From Candidatus Uhrbacteria bacterium (GTDB lineage: Bacteria > Patescibacteria > ABY1 > SG8-24 > GWF2-40-263): 64,000 bases of DNA. The DNA lies in assembly GCA_016205975.1 (NCBI GenBank), contig JACQSK010000007.1, positions 9,869 through 73,868 of the forward strand, in the 5' to 3' direction. Every line of letters starts with the position of its first letter. Position 1 is the stretch's first letter. Below the pieces are notes generated by a model, which was not told where the DNA came from, made no database searches, and saw only the letters and a program-made list of their open reading frames with translations. Below are positions 24,488-33,769 of this stretch, one piece after another. The position numbers and the translations under genes are program-made.

Positions 24488-25189
24488 ATGCGCATTGTTA
24501 CCGTCTTGAAAAAATTAAGCAGGCGCTGGAAAAATCCCGGCGCCATGGAAGTGGGAAACCCGTATCAGAATCTGGTTGCGGTGATGCTGTCTGCGCGCAC
24601 GCGCGACGAGCAGGTGCTTCGATTGCTGCCAGCATTTTGGAGGGCATTCCCAACGCCACGCGCCTTGTCGCGGGCGGCGACCAAACAGATTGAATCGAGA
24701 ATCAACACGATCGGAATGTATCGACAGAAGGCGAAGAACCTGAAACGGATGGCGACGGAAGTCGTGGAAAAGTTTCATGGGGAGATCCCATCGACCATGG
24801 ACGAGCTCGTCTCTCTTGTGGGCGTTGGGAGGAAGACCGCGAGCGTTGTGCTCGTCGCGAGCTTCGACACGCCAGCCATTGCCGTGGACACCCATGTACA
24901 TCGCATGACAAATCGATTAGGCTGGGTGAAGACGACGACGCCGAAGCAGACGGAAGCCGCGCTCCTGAAACTCGTGCCGCGAGCTTGGTACAAAACGGTG
25001 AATCGCGTGTTCGTTAAGCACGGACGTTACATCTGTATCGGATCTCCGCGCTGCTGGGCGTGTCCGGTGCGGGAGCGGTGCACGTTTAAACAAAAAAACC
25101 TAACGGCTCCGAAGAATGCTCAAGAGATTCTCGCGGACATCGAGCGCCGAGAAAGAAATCTTGAACGGCTCAGGGAGCAAGCGGTTTAA
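24488..25189 (+). CDS. nth: Endonuclease III-like DNA glycosylase
   Basis: 233 aa HhH-GPD glycosylase/AP lyase for oxidised pyrimidines. The helix-hairpin-helix LVGVGRKTASVV carries the catalytic Lys, and the catalytic Asp is in AVDTHVHRMTNRLG. The C-terminal iron-sulphur loop is present (CIGSPRCWACPVRERC) with spacing C-x5-C-x2-C-x5-C, one residue shorter than the usual C-x6-C. It is followed by about 30 helical residues. It lies 23 nt after gpmI and may be read from the same transcript. Confidence 0.92.
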   Translation: MRIVTVLKKLSRRWKNPGAMEVGNPYQNLVAVMLSARTRDEQVLRLLPAFWRAFPTPRALSRAATKQIESRINTIGMYRQKAKNLKRMATEVVEKFHGEIPSTMDELVSLVGVGRKTASVVLVASFDTPAIAVDTHVHRMTNRLGWVKTTTPKQTEAALLKLVPRAWYKTVNRVFVKHGRYICIGSPRCWACPVRERCTFKQKNLTAPKNAQEILADIERRERNLERLREQAV

Positions 25190-25191
25190 CT

Positions 25192-25746
25192 ATGTTCATT
25201 GATCAACATTGGAGCGCGCGCGTGCATCAGATGACCAAACCGTCGTGGCTCTTGCGGCCCGTCGCGATTTTTTGCGCGACGTCGCTTTTGTTCATCATGA
25301 TGACGGCTCTCTTGTTTGCCTGTTCTCCTGTCGATTGCGACGTGAACCTGTGGGAGCGCGTATGGGGTTCGGCCATCACTCTGGGTGTGCCGCTGTTCAT
25401 GACATGGCTTGTGACCTTCGGCTTGCAAAAGCTGGTCAAGCGCGAAAGACCGTTTGAAAACGGACGAGGCGCGCCGCTGATCCAAATGGTATGGATAGAA
25501 CCATCGTTTCCCTCCGCACACGCGGCCCTCGCGTTTGCTACCGCCGCCGTCGGTCTGTTTCGTTACGCTGACGTATTCGGTCCTTGGCTTTTTGTGGCGG
25601 CGGCGCTGGTCGCGCTCAGCCGCGTGGCCGTGGGAGTCCATTATCTCTCTGACGTTGTTGTCGGCGCCATGGTGGGTCTGGTCGTTGGTAGCACAACGTG
25701 GTACGGGCTCATGTGGCTTTTCTTTATGTCGCCGTGGTTTCACTAG
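25192..25746 (+). CDS. PAP2 family membrane phosphatase
   Basis: 184 aa, about five transmembrane helices. The three phosphatase motifs are present: KLVKRERPF (K-x6-R-P), PSFPSAHA (P-S-x-H) and SRVAVGVHYLSDVV (S-R-x5-H-x3-D). Such proteins dephosphorylate undecaprenyl pyrophosphate or other lipid phosphates at the outer face of the membrane, so a role in recycling the wall carrier lipid is plausible. It starts 2 nt after nth. Confidence 0.88.
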   Translation: MFIDQHWSARVHQMTKPSWLLRPVAIFCATSLLFIMMTALLFACSPVDCDVNLWERVWGSAITLGVPLFMTWLVTFGLQKLVKRERPFENGRGAPLIQMVWIEPSFPSAHAALAFATAAVGLFRYADVFGPWLFVAAALVALSRVAVGVHYLSDVVVGAMVGLVVGSTTWYGLMWLFFMSPWFH

Positions 25747-25749
25747 AGT

Positions 25750-26235
25750 ATGACGAAAAAAATCGTGTGCGTTTCAGGAGGCTTCGATCCGATCCATGTG
25801 GGTCATGTACGGATGATCCTCGAAGCCAAAAAACTCGGGGATGAGCTTGTGGTGATTTTGAATAACGATAACTGGCTGAAAAAAAAGAAGGGGCACGCGT
25901 TTATGCCCGAGGAGCAGCGGCGTGAAATTATTGAGGCGATCAAAGGAGTCGATCGCGTCGTCCTCACTCAGCACGCTCCCGATGACAACGATCGAAGCGT
26001 CTGCGAGTCCCTGCGTGAAATTCACCCTGACATTTTTGTCAATGGCGGCGATCGTTTTTCCGACAACATCCCCGAAGCTATCCTCTGCCGCGAGCTTGGC
26101 ATTGAAACGGTGTTCAACGTGGGTGTCGGCGGCAAAATGCAATCCAGCTCATGGCTCACTGCACAAGACCGCGACGATCGCGCGTGTTTCTGCGCGTCCG
26201 GAAAAAAATATATGGAATGCTGCTATCGGAAATAA
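25750..26235 (+). CDS. Cytidylyltransferase-like protein with C-terminal SEC-C motif
   Basis: 161 aa. Residues 1-130 form a HIGH-type nucleotidyltransferase fold: VSGGFDPIHVGHVRMILEAK contains the H-x-G-H site and NGGDRFSDN matches the end of RfaE/glycerol-3-phosphate cytidylyltransferase proteins. The last 15 residues, CFCASGKKYMECC, are a zinc-binding SEC-C motif (C-x-C-x8-CC) as at the end of SecA. The fusion is unusual. The nucleotidyltransferase substrate cannot be named. It starts 3 nt after the PAP2 gene. Confidence 0.85.
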   Translation: MTKKIVCVSGGFDPIHVGHVRMILEAKKLGDELVVILNNDNWLKKKKGHAFMPEEQRREIIEAIKGVDRVVLTQHAPDDNDRSVCESLREIHPDIFVNGGDRFSDNIPEAILCRELGIETVFNVGVGGKMQSSSWLTAQDRDDRACFCASGKKYMECCYRK

Positions 26236-26302
26236 AGATTTTTTGGTCAGTGTATCGTGGAGAAGATGAGAGGTGTCAGACGCTTATACATGAATGGAAA
26301 CT

Positions 26303-27331
26303 ATGCTTCGAACCTTCGGCATTTTTTTGGGGCTCGTAATCGTGCTTTTTGTGGTGCTCGCAGGAGGATTTGTGTTCGACGCGTTCCTCGTGGATCCACA
26401 AGCGAATGCCGAGTCGGTGATCTTTGAGGTCGAGCGTGGGGACTCGGTGAGTGACATCGCCCTGGGTCTCAATGAGGCGGGCATTATCACCAGTGAACTG
26501 TTTTTCAAAATCTATGTGAAGCTCACCGGCAACGCCAGCCATCTTCAGGCAGGCTCCTTTGAGCTGACGCCGGGAATGAACTTCCGCTCTTTGGTCGCCG
26601 AGCTGATTGACGCGCAGGCGCAAGAAGTTGAAGTCACGATCCCCGAAGGCTACACGATCGAACAAATCGGCGAGGCAGTGATGAAGGCGCTTCCGGGCAT
26701 CTCGGAGGAAGATTGGGAGGACGCCACTGGCACGAATGGAAAGTCGATGATCGAGGAGGGTGAGCTCCTTTCAGGGATTCCTGACGATCAGGGAATGGAA
26801 GGCTATCTGTTTCCAGACACGTATCGTTTTCGCGTGGATGCGTCCGCACGAACGGTTGCAGAGACTATGGTCTTGACGCTCAAGCGTCGGTTGGCAGAAC
26901 AGGGGATCGGCGTCCCAGAGAACCTTCGGTTTGCAAATGGCCTGACGTTCCACGAACTCCTCACACTCGCCTCGATCGTTGAGCGCGAGGTGCGCTCACC
27001 AGAGGACATGAAGCGCGTGGCCGGCATCTTCTTCACACGTCTCAAGATCGGCATGGCGCTGCAAGCAGACTCCACCGTCAACTATCTCACGGGCAAGCAG
27101 GACGCCTCCGTGACTCTGGAGGACAGCCGGATCAACTCGCCCTACAACACGTATCGCGTTCTTGGTTTGCCGCCAGGCCCTATTTCCAACCCCGGCATGA
27201 ATGCCCTCACCGCCGTGCTTGAACCCCTCGACTCCGACGACTTGTACTTCTTGACGACGCCCGAGGGTGAGGTGATTTACGCCAGGTCATTCGATGAGCA
27301 TGTGGCGAACAAGTATCAGTATTTGAAGTGA
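26303..27331 (+). CDS. mltG: Endolytic murein transglycosylase MltG
   Basis: 342 aa. One N-terminal transmembrane helix, a LysM-like segment (VERGDSVSDIALGLNEAGII) and the YceG catalytic domain: PEGYTIEQIGEAV, GYLFPDTYRF, the catalytic glutamate in LASIVEREV, and ADSTVNYLTGK to INSPYNTYRVLGLPPGPISNPG (split). MltG cuts nascent glycan strands and sets their length. I choose the ATG at 26303 because it has the T-ATG context of this genome; an ATG 9 nt upstream is possible. Confidence 0.93.
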   Translation: MLRTFGIFLGLVIVLFVVLAGGFVFDAFLVDPQANAESVIFEVERGDSVSDIALGLNEAGIITSELFFKIYVKLTGNASHLQAGSFELTPGMNFRSLVAELIDAQAQEVEVTIPEGYTIEQIGEAVMKALPGISEEDWEDATGTNGKSMIEEGELLSGIPDDQGMEGYLFPDTYRFRVDASARTVAETMVLTLKRRLAEQGIGVPENLRFANGLTFHELLTLASIVEREVRSPEDMKRVAGIFFTRLKIGMALQADSTVNYLTGKQDASVTLEDSRINSPYNTYRVLGLPPGPISNPGMNALTAVLEPLDSDDLYFLTTPEGEVIYARSFDEHVANKYQYLK

Positions 27332-27348
27332 CATATTTGAAGTGAGGA

Positions 27349-27377
27349 TTGACGGAAACGAATCTTTGCGGTAGCCT
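27349..27377 (+). promoter_or_regulatory. Promoter of gene 27405
   Basis: TTGACG (27349-27354), a 17-nt spacer and TAGCCT (27372-27377). Confidence 0.65.
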
Positions 27378-27404
27378 CGCCTGAGCGATGAAAGGAGGAA
27401 CCCA

Positions 27405-28691
27405 GTGGCTCCATTTCAGTTTTGTTGGCCGGATCCGTGGAAGCCGGTCATGGTTGCGCGGGATTTCACGCTCCTGAGAGACAGGGAAGGCCCGCTTGCG
27501 GTGGAAGGTATGCGGCTCATCGAACTCATTGCCGGATGCCTGTACGAGATTCCCCCGCAGAGGGCAGGGGCAGGACTCGAGCAGATCAAGGAATTGCGCG
27601 CAGGCAAAATCCTCTCGCGCAACCTCAAGGTATCCAAGCGGATGAACGGGGGAACGCTGGAGGAGGAAGGCCAGCAGTGCTTCATCTCCTACGACGGCGT
27701 GTACAAGGCGCGTCGGGGGCTTGGGCGCGCGGATCGCCGCGGCCAGGGCAGCGAGATTCCGGATCTTCAGCGATGGGACGGAACTTTCGAAACCCTGATG
27801 AGGACATCCTGGGAGCTGCGTCGTTCCGGGGAGGACGAGCGGGCGCAGTTCGTCCTGGTCGCCGTCCAGTCTGCCCAGGCGCACGAGCGCGTCTTGGACG
27901 AGGATAAACGTCGGGCGCTCAGCCGTACGCTCCAGACGGTTTCTTTGAAAGACCGTCCCGAGTGTATCCCGCTGGTGTGCTTTGCCGGCCACAATCGTCT
28001 GATCGCGCGCATCCAAGCCGTGCGCGGCATCGGCCGGCGCATGAGCCTGCGTGAGCTCGTGCTTGAACACACGATTGATCGCCTGCGCGAGATTTGCCGC
28101 GAGGTGAGCATCTCTCAGGAGTACCGGCTGCGCAAGCCGTGGATGGCTCCTGGCCCCAAGCGCACGCCGAGACTTGTGCGCCAGGAGGCCGAGCGGTTGG
28201 AAGATGCCGCGCGGCGCCTGCGCCTCATCGGTCTGCGGCCGCTCAATCGGTCATTCGTCCGAGCGGCGAACGATCTGGCCGAGGCGGCTCGGCTTCTGCG
28301 CGAAGCGGCGGCAGGTCGCAACGGCGACACGATCGATTGCGCGCGCGAAGTCATCGGCCGCGTGTACCGATCCATGCGCCAGCTCGAGTGCCATTGGCAG
28401 CTGGAGGAGATCTTGTCCCTGTTGGCCAGCTTGCGGGACCGCGGGGAGACGCTGTCGCCTTCCCAGCAGCTGGCTTGGCACGAGGAGCTGCGTCTCGTGC
28501 ATCGGCGTCTGACCACGGTGGATCGACTCACGGGCAAGCGGCTGGAAGACGGTTTTGTCCATCCCGTGCTCCACCGCGTGGTGCCCCATGTCCACTTGGC
28601 CGACGTCCACCTGATGCGCTCGTTGCGCGACGGCGGGCCGAATCTGGAAAAAGTGTACGAAGAACTGCGGACCGCTTGCGAGCCGCTATGA
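27405..28691 (+). CDS. Unknown 428-aa protein, stand-alone cassette gene
   Basis: Not recognised. It starts with GTG behind a near-perfect Shine-Dalgarno site (AAAGGAGGAACCCA). No signal peptide or membrane helix. The N-terminal part is mixed (EGMRLIELIAGCLYEIPPQ), the middle has VLVAVQSAQAHERVLDEDKRRAL and IPLVCFAGHNRLIARI, and the C-terminal half is arginine-rich and strongly helical (RQEAERLEDAARRLRLIG, EVIGRVYRSMRQLECHWQ), suggesting helical bundles that could bind nucleic acid. It has its own promoter and terminator and lies between mltG and uvrD. Confidence 0.75.
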   Translation: MAPFQFCWPDPWKPVMVARDFTLLRDREGPLAVEGMRLIELIAGCLYEIPPQRAGAGLEQIKELRAGKILSRNLKVSKRMNGGTLEEEGQQCFISYDGVYKARRGLGRADRRGQGSEIPDLQRWDGTFETLMRTSWELRRSGEDERAQFVLVAVQSAQAHERVLDEDKRRALSRTLQTVSLKDRPECIPLVCFAGHNRLIARIQAVRGIGRRMSLRELVLEHTIDRLREICREVSISQEYRLRKPWMAPGPKRTPRLVRQEAERLEDAARRLRLIGLRPLNRSFVRAANDLAEAARLLREAAAGRNGDTIDCAREVIGRVYRSMRQLECHWQLEEILSLLASLRDRGETLSPSQQLAWHEELRLVHRRLTTVDRLTGKRLEDGFVHPVLHRVVPHVHLADVHLMRSLRDGGPNLEKVYEELRTACEPL

Positions 28692-28695
28692 ACGC

Positions 28696-28720
28696 ACCGA
28701 CCTTTTACGGGTCGGTTTTC
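28696..28720 (+). terminator. Terminator of gene 27405
   Basis: ACCGACC-(7 nt)-GGTCGGT followed by TTTC. Confidence 0.75.
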
Positions 28721-28728
28721 TGATATGT

Positions 28729-28734
28729 TAGAAT
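28729..28734 (+). promoter_or_regulatory. Extended -10 of leaderless uvrD
   Basis: TGT-TAGAAT ends 9 nt before the ATG of the helicase gene and directly follows the terminator of the preceding gene. Confidence 0.6.
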
Positions 28735-28743
28735 GTCCTGGCT

Positions 28744-30825
28744 ATGAAAGAGTTTGTGCTTCAGGACGAGGGAAATCAGAACCGTCTCAAGATCAACTAT
28801 CAGGAGGAATTGAATCCTGAGCAGCTCGACGTCGTGCTTCATGGCGACGGCCCGTGTTTGGTGTTGGCGGGCGCCGGTTCGGGGAAGACCAGGACGATCA
28901 CGTATCGTGTGGCCTATTTGCTTGAGCGCGGCGTGGCGCCTGGGGCTATTTTGCTGGTGACCTTCACGAACAAGGCGTCCAAAGAAATGCTCGCGCGGGT
29001 AGAGAGTTTGCTGGGGAGTTACCCAACAGGTCTGTGGGGTGGAACGTTTCACTCGGTTGCCAATCGTCTGCTCAGGATCTATGCGTCTGAGATTGGCTAC
29101 ACAAAAAATTTTACGATTCTGGACGAGGAGGACGCCAAGGCGCTCGTCAAGGCGTGCGTGCAGACGCTCGACATCGACACAAGCGCCCGTCGCTTTCCGT
29201 CCCCGGGCGTTGTGCACGCGATGGCGAGCTACGCCAGAAACTCAGGACAGACCCTGCGAGCCGTTGTGGAAAACAAGTATCAAAACTTTTACGAGTTGAT
29301 TTCAACGATCGAGCGCGTCGTGGACCTGTATGAGGCCCGCAAGAAAGACGCGGACTCGATGGACTTTGATGATCTTCTCCTGAAGCTGCGCGAGCTTCTT
29401 TTCACGCGGGATGACATCCGACGACGTCTGGCGGCGCAGTTCCGGTATGTGCTCGTGGACGAGTATCAGGATACCAATGTTGTTCAGTCAGAAATCGTGA
29501 GGCAGCTTTCAAGCGAGCATGGCCATGTGCTGGTGGTGGGTGACGATGCGCAGTCGATCTATTCGTTCCGCGCGGCGCAGATTCGAAACATCCTCGGGTT
29601 TCCAGAAACGCATCCGGGCACGAAGACGTTTCGGCTTACGACGAACTACCGTTCCACGCCGGAGATTTTGGCCGTGGCCAACGCCACCATCCAAAAGAAT
29701 CAGGAACAGTTTGAAAAGAATCTTTCGTCCGTACGCGGATCGGCTGAGCGGCCCAATCTTGTGCCGGCACAGAGCAGCGCACAGGAGGCGCAATTCATCG
29801 CGCAGCGCGTCTTAGCGCTCAGGTCAGAAGGGACGCCCTTGTCTGAGATGGCCGTTCTGTTTCGAGCAGCTTTCCATTCCCAGACGCTCGAGTTCGAGCT
29901 CATGAAGCGCGACATTCCCTATGAGTATCGCGGCGGCATGAAATTTTTTGAACGCGCGCACGTGAAAGATGTGATTGCGCACTTGCGTCTGCGTCTCAAT
30001 ACGCACGACGAGGTGGCATGGATGCGCGTGCTCTCCCTCATGAACGGGATCGGTCTTGCCACGGCCCAGAGGATCGTGTCCCAGATTCGTGATGCCTCGT
30101 CTCTGGACGAGGTGTTGACGCGCTCACTCGCGATTCCGTCCCGTGCACAGGCGAGTTGGGGGACGCTCTGTAAGTTGCTCTTGAAGCTGAGCCGCGAGGA
30201 CCTGCCCAGCGATTTGATTCGCATGGTGACAGGCGGGGACTATCAGGATTATCTGCGCGCCGAGTATCCGGACTTCATGGATCGCCTGGAGGATCTGGAA
30301 CAGTTTGCCATTTTTGCGGAAGGATATGCGGACCTACGGTCGCTCCTTGATGAGGTGTCCTTGAGCGCCGACTTTGGTTCCGTGCGTGAGCAGGGTTCGT
30401 CTGAGGATGAGGAGAAGATTGTTCTCTCCACCATTCATCAGGCCAAGGGGCTTGAGTGGGACGCGGTGTTTGTGATGCACCTGTGCAACGACAAGTTTCC
30501 CAATCCGCGCGCGCTCACAGAGGCCGGGGGACTTGAGGAAGAGCGGCGCCTGTTTTACGTGGCGACCACGCGCGCAAGGAAGCACTTGTTTTTCACGTAC
30601 CCCATCACCAGCGGCTATGATACGATGATGCTCAGCCAACCGTCGCTGTTTCTTGAAGAGCTGCCAGGCGGCCTGCTCGAAGAAGTGAGGCTGAAACGTT
30701 CTTTCATGGCAGGAGCCGCGCTGGAAAATAGCGACGCGACGATCGTGCTGGACGCACTCGGTGAGCGGACGCCGAGCAAGGACGTGAGCAAGATGAGTTT
30801 TTTAAGAGGAGTCGATGAGTTATGA
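28744..30825 (+). CDS. uvrD: UvrD/PcrA-type ATP-dependent DNA helicase
   Basis: 693 aa SF1A 3'-5' helicase for excision repair and replication restart. Motifs: Walker A GAGSGKT (43-49), FTNKASKEML (Ia), GTFHSVANRLLR, Walker B VLVDEYQDTN, GDDAQSIYSFRAAQ (III), LTTNYRST (IV), STIHQAKGLEWDAVF (V) and EERRLFYVATTRA (VI). The C-terminal tail is short and lacks a clear tudor domain. It appears leaderless, and its stop overlaps the malic enzyme start by 4 nt. Confidence 0.95.
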   Translation: MKEFVLQDEGNQNRLKINYQEELNPEQLDVVLHGDGPCLVLAGAGSGKTRTITYRVAYLLERGVAPGAILLVTFTNKASKEMLARVESLLGSYPTGLWGGTFHSVANRLLRIYASEIGYTKNFTILDEEDAKALVKACVQTLDIDTSARRFPSPGVVHAMASYARNSGQTLRAVVENKYQNFYELISTIERVVDLYEARKKDADSMDFDDLLLKLRELLFTRDDIRRRLAAQFRYVLVDEYQDTNVVQSEIVRQLSSEHGHVLVVGDDAQSIYSFRAAQIRNILGFPETHPGTKTFRLTTNYRSTPEILAVANATIQKNQEQFEKNLSSVRGSAERPNLVPAQSSAQEAQFIAQRVLALRSEGTPLSEMAVLFRAAFHSQTLEFELMKRDIPYEYRGGMKFFERAHVKDVIAHLRLRLNTHDEVAWMRVLSLMNGIGLATAQRIVSQIRDASSLDEVLTRSLAIPSRAQASWGTLCKLLLKLSREDLPSDLIRMVTGGDYQDYLRAEYPDFMDRLEDLEQFAIFAEGYADLRSLLDEVSLSADFGSVREQGSSEDEEKIVLSTIHQAKGLEWDAVFVMHLCNDKFPNPRALTEAGGLEEERRLFYVATTRARKHLFFTYPITSGYDTMMLSQPSLFLEELPGGLLEEVRLKRSFMAGAALENSDATIVLDALGERTPSKDVSKMSFLRGVDEL

Positions 30826-31964
30826 ACTACAACGAACGCTCACTTGAGTTGCACAAACAAAAAAGGGGAAAGCTGGTTATTCAGTCGAGCTTTCCGCTTG
30901 AGACGCGGGAGGATTTATCTGTGGCCTATACGCCAGGAGTTGCGCAGCCGTGTTTGGAAATTGCCAAGGACAAGAATCTTGCGTGGGAGCTGACGATCAA
31001 GGGTCACTCGGTGGCGGTGGTATCAGATGGGTCGGCGGTGCTGGGGCTCGGAAACATTGGGCCCGAGGCTGGCTTGCCGGTCATGGAGGGTAAGGCGATT
31101 TTGTTTAAGCACTTTGCCGGGATCGATGCGTATCCGATTTGTTTGGACGTGCATGACGTGGACGGAATCGTGGCGGCGGTGAAGGCGATCGCGCCAGGGT
31201 TTGGGGGAATCAACTTGGAAGATATTGCCGCGCCGGTCTGTTTTGAAGTGGAGCGACGGCTTGTGGAAGAGCTCGACATTCCCGTGATGCATGACGATCA
31301 GCATGGCACGGCCGTGGTGGTGCTCGCGGGACTATTGAACGCGCTCAAGGTCGTCGGAAAGAAACTCGAGGACGTGTCGGTTGTCATCTCGGGCGCCGGC
31401 GCCGGTGGCATGGGGATTACGCACTTACTTTTTGAGGCAGGACTGACAAAGCTCGCCATGTTGGATTCAAAAGGCCTCATTGCTCCTGGGCGCGAGGGGA
31501 TGAACACATACAAAGAAACGCTCGCGGCGCGCATCAATCCGGAAGGACGCACAGGCCGTCTCGCGGAGGCGCTCGTGGGAGCGGATGTCTTTATCGGTGT
31601 GAGTCAGCCAGGACTCGTGAACGCGGACATGGTACGCAGCATGACGGACAAGGCGATCGTGTTTGCGATGGCTAATCCCGTTCCGGAGGTCATGCCTGAC
31701 GAAGCACGTGCAGGCAGAGCCGCCGTTGTTGCCACAGGACGGTCAGATTATCCAAATCAGGTGAACAACGTGCTGGCTTTCCCCGGGATTTTTAAGGGAG
31801 CTCTCGATGGAAAACTCCGTCGCATCACACCAGCGATGCTCGTCGCCGCCGCGCACGCGCTCGCGAAGCTCGTGCCAGAACCGACCAGCGAGAAAATCAT
31901 GCCGTCGCCGTTTGAGCCTGGACTGGCGGACGTGGTGGCAGAGGCGGTGAAGCGCGTTGCGTAG
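30822..31964 (+). CDS. NAD(P)-dependent malic enzyme, short form
   Basis: 380 aa. Decarboxylates malate to pyruvate. Motifs: AYTPGVAQPCLEIA (catalytic Tyr), VSDGSAVLGLGNIGPEAG, PVMEGKAILFKHFAGID (catalytic Lys), INLEDIAAPVCFEVE and MHDDQHGTA (metal ligands), then the Rossmann VISGAGAGGMGI and VFAMANPVPEV. This is the short bacterial type, in the group that includes the N-terminal part of MaeB but without the phosphotransacetylase domain. It overlaps uvrD by 4 nt. With no other carbon genes nearby, it may supply pyruvate or NADH. Confidence 0.92.
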   Translation: MNYNERSLELHKQKRGKLVIQSSFPLETREDLSVAYTPGVAQPCLEIAKDKNLAWELTIKGHSVAVVSDGSAVLGLGNIGPEAGLPVMEGKAILFKHFAGIDAYPICLDVHDVDGIVAAVKAIAPGFGGINLEDIAAPVCFEVERRLVEELDIPVMHDDQHGTAVVVLAGLLNALKVVGKKLEDVSVVISGAGAGGMGITHLLFEAGLTKLAMLDSKGLIAPGREGMNTYKETLAARINPEGRTGRLAEALVGADVFIGVSQPGLVNADMVRSMTDKAIVFAMANPVPEVMPDEARAGRAAVVATGRSDYPNQVNNVLAFPGIFKGALDGKLRRITPAMLVAAAHALAKLVPEPTSEKIMPSPFEPGLADVVAEAVKRVA

Positions 31965-31965
31965 T

Positions 31966-32520
31966 ATGCTCCAGGATCGAAACAATCGTGTTCGCCGATG
32001 GGGATCGACCTCCGTGACTGCCATCGTAGTTCTTGTCTTGTTTATTTTGTTTATTTTTGCCGTGCGGTGGTTTCGATCTGAGCCTGTCGTGGAAGAGTCG
32101 GTTGTCTCCTCGATTGCGAATGTCCTCAAGCCTGATCCCATCTCGCAAGCCGTGATCGACGGGGCGATTGACACAAAAAGCCGCGAGGCGACGCTCAACT
32201 GGGTGGCGACCGGTGAACGTGTAGGCGCGGCAACGCGTGGTGAGAAAGATGATCGGTACTATTTTGAGATGAGAGCATCTCTTTCCGAGATCGATCGAGA
32301 AGTCTCGTACTACCAGGTCTGGCTTTTGAGCCTGTTGCCGTACGACTTCTTTTCGCTTGGCGAGATGGTGACGGATGAAGAAGGATATTTCGTGCTTGAG
32401 TGGGAAGCGCCCAACGATGAAGATTACTCGAGCTACACGCAGGTGATTGTCACCGTGAATCAGTATGAGGGGAGTTCAGATCCAGGGACGCACTTAGTTG
32501 AAGGTGAGTTTGGAAATTAA
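31966..32520 (+). CDS. Membrane-anchored protein, unknown function
   Basis: 184 aa. One transmembrane helix (about residues 16-36, TAIVVLVLFILFIFAVRWF) is followed by a roughly 145-residue outside domain. The domain reads like an immunoglobulin-like or anti-sigma-type sandwich (YYFEMRASLSEIDREVSYY, GEMVTDEEGYFVLEWEA, YTQVIVTVNQYEG). It starts just after the malic enzyme stop and shares its transcript. No enzyme motif seen. Confidence 0.75.
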   Translation: MLQDRNNRVRRWGSTSVTAIVVLVLFILFIFAVRWFRSEPVVEESVVSSIANVLKPDPISQAVIDGAIDTKSREATLNWVATGERVGAATRGEKDDRYYFEMRASLSEIDREVSYYQVWLLSLLPYDFFSLGEMVTDEEGYFVLEWEAPNDEDYSSYTQVIVTVNQYEGSSDPGTHLVEGEFGN

Positions 32521-32545
32521 ATACAGAAGACGGTTGTTTGTTCGC

Positions 32546-33769
32546 TCACGGCACATCGTGATCGAAGTGGAAGCCGCTTGAGCGAGATTTGAACTCGGCC
32601 TGGAGTGTGCCAGCACGTTTCCAGATACCCGCGCCGTAACGGTGCTGGAGTTGATCAAGAGAAGAGAGGACGGAACGCATGCGTCGTTCTTTTTTGAATA
32701 AGGAGATGCGTTTTGGGTCCGGACAGACCATAGAGGCTGTGATGCCCAACAGGCGCACAAGCCTTGAAGGAGCGACTTGAAAAAACGGTCGCAGGATGCG
32801 CCAGACAATTTCAAATAGAGCAAGTCCGTCAGTGAGAGGTTCCTGGCTCGTCCTTTGTTCTCCATGACCAGAGAAGTCTGCAAATCGAACATACGCGGAC
32901 ACGCGACAGGCCGCAACGCCATCGCGGCGCATGCGCCAAGCGACTTTGTCGGCAAGGCCCAAGAGGTAGCGTTTGAGTATGGTTAGGTCGTTGGTATTTT
33001 CGGGGAGCGTGTAAGAGTGGCCGTAGGATTTAGGTGAGTCAGGAGTGGAGGTGGTGACGTGTTCGATTTCCCGGCCCCAGGCGGCTTCGTGGAGCCAGAC
33101 TCCGTAGCTGTCAAATGCTTCGACGAGCCGGTCAACAGGAAACTCCCGCAGCTGGGCAAAGGTTTCGATCCCAAGGTCACTGAGCCGTTCACGAATACGT
33201 CCACCAATGCCGCAGAGGTCTTCTAAGTTGGACCGGTCTAATAACTCGAGTACCTCGTGTGCCTGAACGACCGTGAGGCCGTTTGGTTTTACAGACTCGG
33301 ATGCAAGTTTCGCCATGAGACGATTGGGCGCGACGCCAATCGATGCGGTGATGCGTTCGCCGCACTCTTCGCGGACGCGCTCTCGGATGGCTTGGGCCAT
33401 GAACGCGGCCCCAAGGTAATCCGTTGCTTCTTCTGTGAGGTCTAAAAAACTTTCGTCGACGCTGAATGCTTCTACACGATCCGTGAACGACCGGTAGATC
33501 GCGTTGAAGCGGCGCGTGATGTCTGAGTATTTTTCTGGGTCGCCCGGGTACAAAATAATCGAAGGGCAAATTTTTTTTGCCTCCCACGTCGACATGGCTG
33601 TTTTCACTCCCAGCCGTTTGGCCTCGATGGAAGCCGTTGCCACAATGGATCGCTTTTGATTTTTGCCCGTGATGCCAATGGGCTTTCCGCGCAAAAACGG
33701 ATTTGCTTGCTGCTCAACAGACGCAAAGTAGGAATTCATGTCGATGTGAAGAATGATACGACTATCCAT
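32546..33769 (-). CDS. dinB: Y-family translesion DNA polymerase
   Basis: 407 aa. Catalytic motifs are intact: D10 in ILHIDMNSYFASVEQ and D105-E106 in AFSVDESFLDL. The helix-hairpin-helix LEDLCGIGGRIRERLSDLGI and a little-finger domain (YGHSYTLPENTNDL) follow. DinB (Pol IV) is the best fit, but UmuC-like or ImuB-like members are close. The ATG at 33769 overlaps the end of the upstream 82-codon gene by 8 nt. It lies in a minus-strand module headed by lexA, which fits SOS induction. Confidence 0.9.
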   Translation of the reverse strand: MDSRIILHIDMNSYFASVEQQANPFLRGKPIGITGKNQKRSIVATASIEAKRLGVKTAMSTWEAKKICPSIILYPGDPEKYSDITRRFNAIYRSFTDRVEAFSVDESFLDLTEEATDYLGAAFMAQAIRERVREECGERITASIGVAPNRLMAKLASESVKPNGLTVVQAHEVLELLDRSNLEDLCGIGGRIRERLSDLGIETFAQLREFPVDRLVEAFDSYGVWLHEAAWGREIEHVTTSTPDSPKSYGHSYTLPENTNDLTILKRYLLGLADKVAWRMRRDGVAACRVSAYVRFADFSGHGEQRTSQEPLTDGLALFEIVWRILRPFFQVAPSRLVRLLGITASMVCPDPKRISLFKKERRMRSVLSSLDQLQHRYGAGIWKRAGTLQAEFKSRSSGFHFDHDVP

